Made by a program: the position numbers and the translations under genes. A stretch of 64,000 nucleotides of DNA, from NCBI GenBank assembly GCA_026413225.1, contig CM048552.1, positions 196,181,553 through 196,245,552 on the forward strand, in the 5' to 3' direction. The notes beneath the pieces were generated by a model. That model was not told the DNA's origin, did not search any database, and saw nothing but the letters and a program-made list of their open reading frames with translations. The stretch's first letter is position 1. The number at the start of each line of letters is the position of its first letter. The stretch is from Otis tarda. Lineage: Eukaryota > Chordata > Aves > Otidiformes > Otididae. Below are positions 60,701 through 64,000 of the stretch, piece after piece.

Positions 60701-62247
60701 GAAAAAAAATAATGCTGTCACCTAAAGATATTCCTCAAATTAGCATTTATTTTTTATGATTTATCATTCCTGAAAGACACCAATCAATTGCATTCCATTT
60801 GTATTATTTTTAAAAATATTTTTGTGACAGCAGTGTCAAGCCCAAATGAAAAGCAAGGAAAAAAGAAAGGGTCAAAAATCAGCCCTGGTCCGCAGAGTTT
60901 AAAAAGTAATCTATGACAGTGGAAAGAGGAGTAGCTGAAATATCTGATGAAGGAGTTGGAGGATGTAAAAAGGTTAACAGCAACAGCACTATGGGACAGT
61001 ACAGATGATGTGGGAGTAAAGCCATAACAGATTTATTCCCACCGTGTCTCTGGTGCTGTGTTTGTTACAGAGTGTCCTGGGGAGATCAGTCCCTTCGCTC
61101 GGTGCCTGTGCTCCTGGGGATGGGGGCTTTGCTGCCGGGCTCAGTATGGAGGTGATTCAGGGGCTGGTTTAAGGGCACGTTTCTTACTGAGACCTCCTTC
61201 CCGAGACCAGTGATTCACTTCAGAATGGCCACCACCATGAAAGTTATTTACTATGTGGTTACAGGAGGACATTCCTTTTACCTCTGAGACTCAGAAGTTG
61301 AGTGAAACCCACCAAACTTGAACAATAGCCAGGGGCTGACCTTACATGGAGCCAGCAGAGGAAAATATTCAGAGTCACTGCAGTAATGAATGGACAGCCA
61401 TTAATTTAAAACAAACCACATTGTTTCTTTTACTCAGCGTAGGTAATGAAATAATGAAAGGAACCCACAAGCTTTCAAAACTGCAGCATTAGCCAGATTT
61501 CCACTACCACACGATCAAAGCAAGAGGATTTGTTAGGCAGTGTCAGACAAGGAAAGTCTCCGCCAGCCTAGCAGAACCGAGCCAGTCCCTCAGCCCACGC
61601 CTGCCCTCTCCAGCATGCTCAGGCACACACACGCTCGTACATGGAGTTTGTATCTACATCATCTTCCTTGCTTGCTCCATCATCTGATCCATCAGGCAGA
61701 GGAAACTGTGCAGCACCCCTTCTCATTTCCAGGAATCAGCACTTCTCCTTCCTTATTTGAACAATGCACAAAGAAGCGGCAGTGAATTTTCTGGCAATCT
61801 TTGCAATCCCCCCTTCTGTGGTTTGTCCAGGCACCATCTGAAATCTGTGTTTCTGGAAGCACCTATAGCTTGTGTTGCGCTGTCTCTGTCTTCAGCTAGA
61901 ATTTATGTCTGATGGGCAATATTTTTCCATAGCAGTCCATGAAAAGAGATGATTTGGAAAAATTCAGAGCCTGCTTTCTTACAGTCAAAGTTAGTTGGGA
62001 ATTTACATCTGAAACATACATAAAATGAATTACATCAAATTAATTAATTATTTTCCATTTTGACACTCAGACCCCACCACACTATTGATTTCCCATGTAC
62101 AAGGGATCTGAAGCTGCAGCTCTCAAAGTGTTTCTTGCTTCCAGTTTTCAAGCAGAAAAACAAAAGTTTTGGTTTCGGAGTACTATGGAAACAGATTATT
62201 TACATTGGATTTTGGTCTGCCCATGGCTCCTCTTAGTTTCAGTCTTA
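57765..62247. other. Unrecognised non-coding stretch
   Basis: No gene recognised. Frames up to 131 codons (58838-59233 plus) have no domain. A CpG-rich patch lies at 58500-58870. A GA-rich patch near 60490-60532 and T runs (60340-60350, 60560-60573) are the only other simple features. Confidence 0.6.
58500..58870. other. Small CpG-rich patch
   Basis: By hand count about 20 CpG dinucleotides in 370 bp, 13 of them in 58741-58870, in a region otherwise almost free of CpG. It is shorter and less GC-rich than a standard CpG island, and no promoter elements or coding exon are recognisable. It could be a small unmethylated regulatory element or the remains of a CpG-rich insertion. Confidence 0.45.
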
Positions 62248-64000
62248 CATAGAATCATAGAATCATAGAATGGTTAGAGTTGGAAGGGACCTTCAAAGGT
62301 CATCTAGTCAAACCCCCTGCAAGAGCAGGGACACCCCTGACTAGATCAGGTTGCTCAGAGCCTCATCCAGCCTGGCCTTGAACATTTCCAGGGATGGGGC
62401 ATCCACCACCTCTCTGGGCAACCTGTTCCAGTGCTCTACAACTCTCATTGTAAAAAATTTTTTTCTAATATCTAATCTAAACCTACCTCCTTCTAATTTA
62501 AACCCATTACCCCTTGTCCTATCACAACAGGCCCTACTGAACAGCTTCTCCCCATCTTTCCTGTAGGCCCCCTTGAGGTATTGGAAGACCGCTATCAGGT
62601 CTCCCCGGAGCCTCCTCTTCTCCAGGCTGAACAGCCCCAACTCTCTCAGCCTGTCCTCATAGGAGAGGTGCTCCAGCCCTCTGATCATCTTGGTGGCCCT
62701 TCTCTGGACCTTCTCCAACTGGTCCATGTCCTTCTTGTGTTGGGGACTCCAGAACTGGACGCAGTACTCCAGGTGGGGTCTCACCAGGGCAGAGTAGAGG
62801 GGCAGAATCACCTCCCTCGACCTGCTGGCCACGCTCCTCTTGATGCAGCCCAGGATGCGGTTGGCCTTCTGGGCCGCAAGGGCGCATTGCCCGCTCATGT
62901 TGAGCCTCTCGTCTACCAGCACTCCCACGTCTTTCTCCTCAGGGCTGCTCTCAATCCAATCTTCGCCCAGCCTGTATTTGTGCCTGGGATTGCCACGACC
63001 CAGGTGCAGGACCTTGCACTTTGCCTGGTTGAACGTCATGAGGTTGGCACGGGCCCACCTCTCCAGCCTGTCCAGGTCCCTCTGGATGGCATCCCTCCCT
63101 TCCAGCGAGTCGACGGCACCACACAGCTTGGTGTCATCGGCGAACTTGCTGAGGGTGCACTCTATCCCACTGTCCATGTCGCCGACAAAGATGTTGAACA
63201 GGGCCGGGCCCAACACGGACCCCTGAGGGACGCCACTGGTGACCGGTCTCCACTTGGACATTGAGCCGTTGACCACCACTCTCTGAGTGCGGCCATCCAG
63301 CCAACTCCTTATCCACCGAGTGGTCCATCCATCGAACCCATGCCTCTCTAGTTTAGAGAGAAGGATGTCATGCGGGACAGTGTCAAATGCCTTGCACAAG
63401 TCCAGGTAGATGATATCCGTTGCCCGTCCCTTGTCCACCGATGCTGTTACCCCGTCATAAAAGGCCACCAAATTGGTCAGGCACGATCTGCCCTTGGTGA
63501 AGCCATGTTGGCTGTCACCAACCACCTCCTTGCTCTCCATGTGCCTTAGCATGGTTTCCAGGAGAATCTGCTCCATGACCTTGCCAGGCACGGAGGTGAG
63601 GCTGACCGGCCTGTAGTTGCCCGGGTCTTCCTTACTCCCCTTTTTAAAAATGGGGGTTATGTTCCCTCTCTTCCAGTCATCGGGGACCTCACCAGACCGC
63701 CACGATTTCTCAAATATGATGGCCAGTGGCTTGGCAACTTCATCCGCCAGTTCCCTCAGGACGCGCGGATGGATCTCATCAGGCCCCATGGACTTGTGCA
63801 CCTTCAAGTTCCTTAGATGGTCCTGAACCTGCTCTTCGAGCACCGTGGGCGGTTCTTCATCCTCACAGTCCCTGCCTGTGCCTTCCACAGCTTGGGCGGG
63901 GAGACAAGAGCCCTTATCAGTGAAGACTGAGGCAAAAAAGTCGTTGAGTACCTCAGCCTTCTCCACATCCCGGGTAACCACGACACCCGTTACCTTCCGG
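62248..64000 (-). mobile_element. CR1 LINE copy E, intact frame, continues past the window
   Basis: The 3' end lies at the low coordinate with three exact CATAGAAT units (62248-62271), the reverse complement of the CR1 ATTCTATG tail, followed by GGTTAGAGTTGGAAGGGACC. The element then runs without a break to the right edge of the window, so its 5' end is not seen. At least 1753 bp are present, the longest and least damaged CR1 here. It appears to be of the same subfamily as the copy at 49191. Confidence 0.96.
62341..64000 (-). CDS. CR1 ORF2 reverse transcriptase, partial (5' end outside window)
   Basis: Open frame on the minus strand ending at 62341 and open to the window edge. The first possible start inside the window is a GTG at 63981, but the reading continues upstream in CR1-like sequence ([16 protein letters not shown]), so no real start is present. 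Numbering from 63981 (546 residues), RT landmarks appear in order: [11 protein letters not shown] near 105-115, [14 protein letters not shown] at 121-134, QHGFTKGRS at 158-166, YLDLCKAFD at 192-200 with catalytic Asp 194, [16 protein letters not shown] at 250-265, and FADD at 280-283 with the catalytic Asp pair. The C-terminal CR1 region follows ([30 protein letters not shown]). The enzyme copies LINE RNA at the target site. The endonuclease domain would lie beyond the edge. I see no stop or frameshift. Confidence 0.93.
   Translation of the reverse strand, partial: RKVTGVVVTRDVEKAEVLNDFFASVFTDKGSCLPAQAVEGTGRDCEDEEPPTVLEEQVQDHLRNLKVHKSMGPDEIHPRVLRELADEVAKPLAIIFEKSWRSGEVPDDWKRGNITPIFKKGSKEDPGNYRPVSLTSVPGKVMEQILLETMLRHMESKEVVGDSQHGFTKGRSCLTNLVAFYDGVTASVDKGRATDIIYLDLCKAFDTVPHDILLSKLERHGFDGWTTRWIRSWLDGRTQRVVVNGSMSKWRPVTSGVPQGSVLGPALFNIFVGDMDSGIECTLSKFADDTKLCGAVDSLEGRDAIQRDLDRLERWARANLMTFNQAKCKVLHLGRGNPRHKYRLGEDWIESSPEEKDVGVLVDERLNMSGQCALAAQKANRILGCIKRSVASRSREVILPLYSALVRPHLEYCVQFWSPQHKKDMDQLEKVQRRATKMIRGLEHLSYEDRLRELGLFSLEKRRLRGDLIAVFQYLKGAYRKDGEKLFSRACCDRTRGNGFKLEGGRFRLDIRKKFFTMRVVEHWNRLPREVVDAPSLEMFKARLDEALSNLI

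Noticed and set aside
62581..63264. 227-codon plus frame opposite CR1 copy E
   Set aside because: It is the antisense shadow of the conserved CR1 reverse-transcriptase frame.

Overview
The window looks like a gene-poor, AT-rich piece of a bird nuclear genome. The evidence is the repeat content: six 5'-truncated CR1 LINE copies, several ending in the CR1 octamer tail (ATTCTATG/ATTCTGTG), and two solo endogenous-retrovirus LTRs whose ends and body resemble LTR families widespread in birds. Species cannot be decided from the sequence, and neither can the identity of a nearby host gene. I recognise no host protein-coding exon, tRNA, rRNA or CRISPR array. Most open frames of 60-140 codons outside the CR1 copies have no recognisable domain and behave like chance frames.

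Layout: 1-6906 is unrecognised sequence with a TG/CA tract and a long pyrimidine-rich block. 6912-8059 is a CpG-rich solo LTR (minus) with a perfect 5-bp target duplication. 8065-18230 is unrecognised. 18231-19145 is a decayed CR1 (minus). 19146-24907 is unrecognised apart from a hairpin and possible ancient repeat fossils. 24913-25520 is a second solo LTR (minus) with its own 5-bp target duplication and an internal (TAA)n array. 28334-28798 is an old CR1 3' end (plus). 28876-30672 holds faint ancient repeat fossils. 34738-35128 is an old CR1 3' end (minus). 40972-41939 is a well-preserved truncated CR1 (plus) whose 5' end is a perfect 32-bp fold-back. 49191-49823 is a CR1 (minus) with one amber stop. 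57573-57764 is an uninterrupted (GGAGA)n array. 58500-58870 is a small CpG-rich patch. 62248-64000 is a CR1 (minus) with an intact reverse-transcriptase frame that runs off the right edge.

There is no operon or pathway here. The annotatable coding potential is reverse transcriptase from CR1: one intact but partial frame (62341-64000), one open C-terminal fragment (41002-41856) and four decayed fragments. I found no convincing novel biological system. The most unusual structures are the fold-back at the 5' junction of the 40972 CR1 and the perfect 192-bp polypurine pentanucleotide array.
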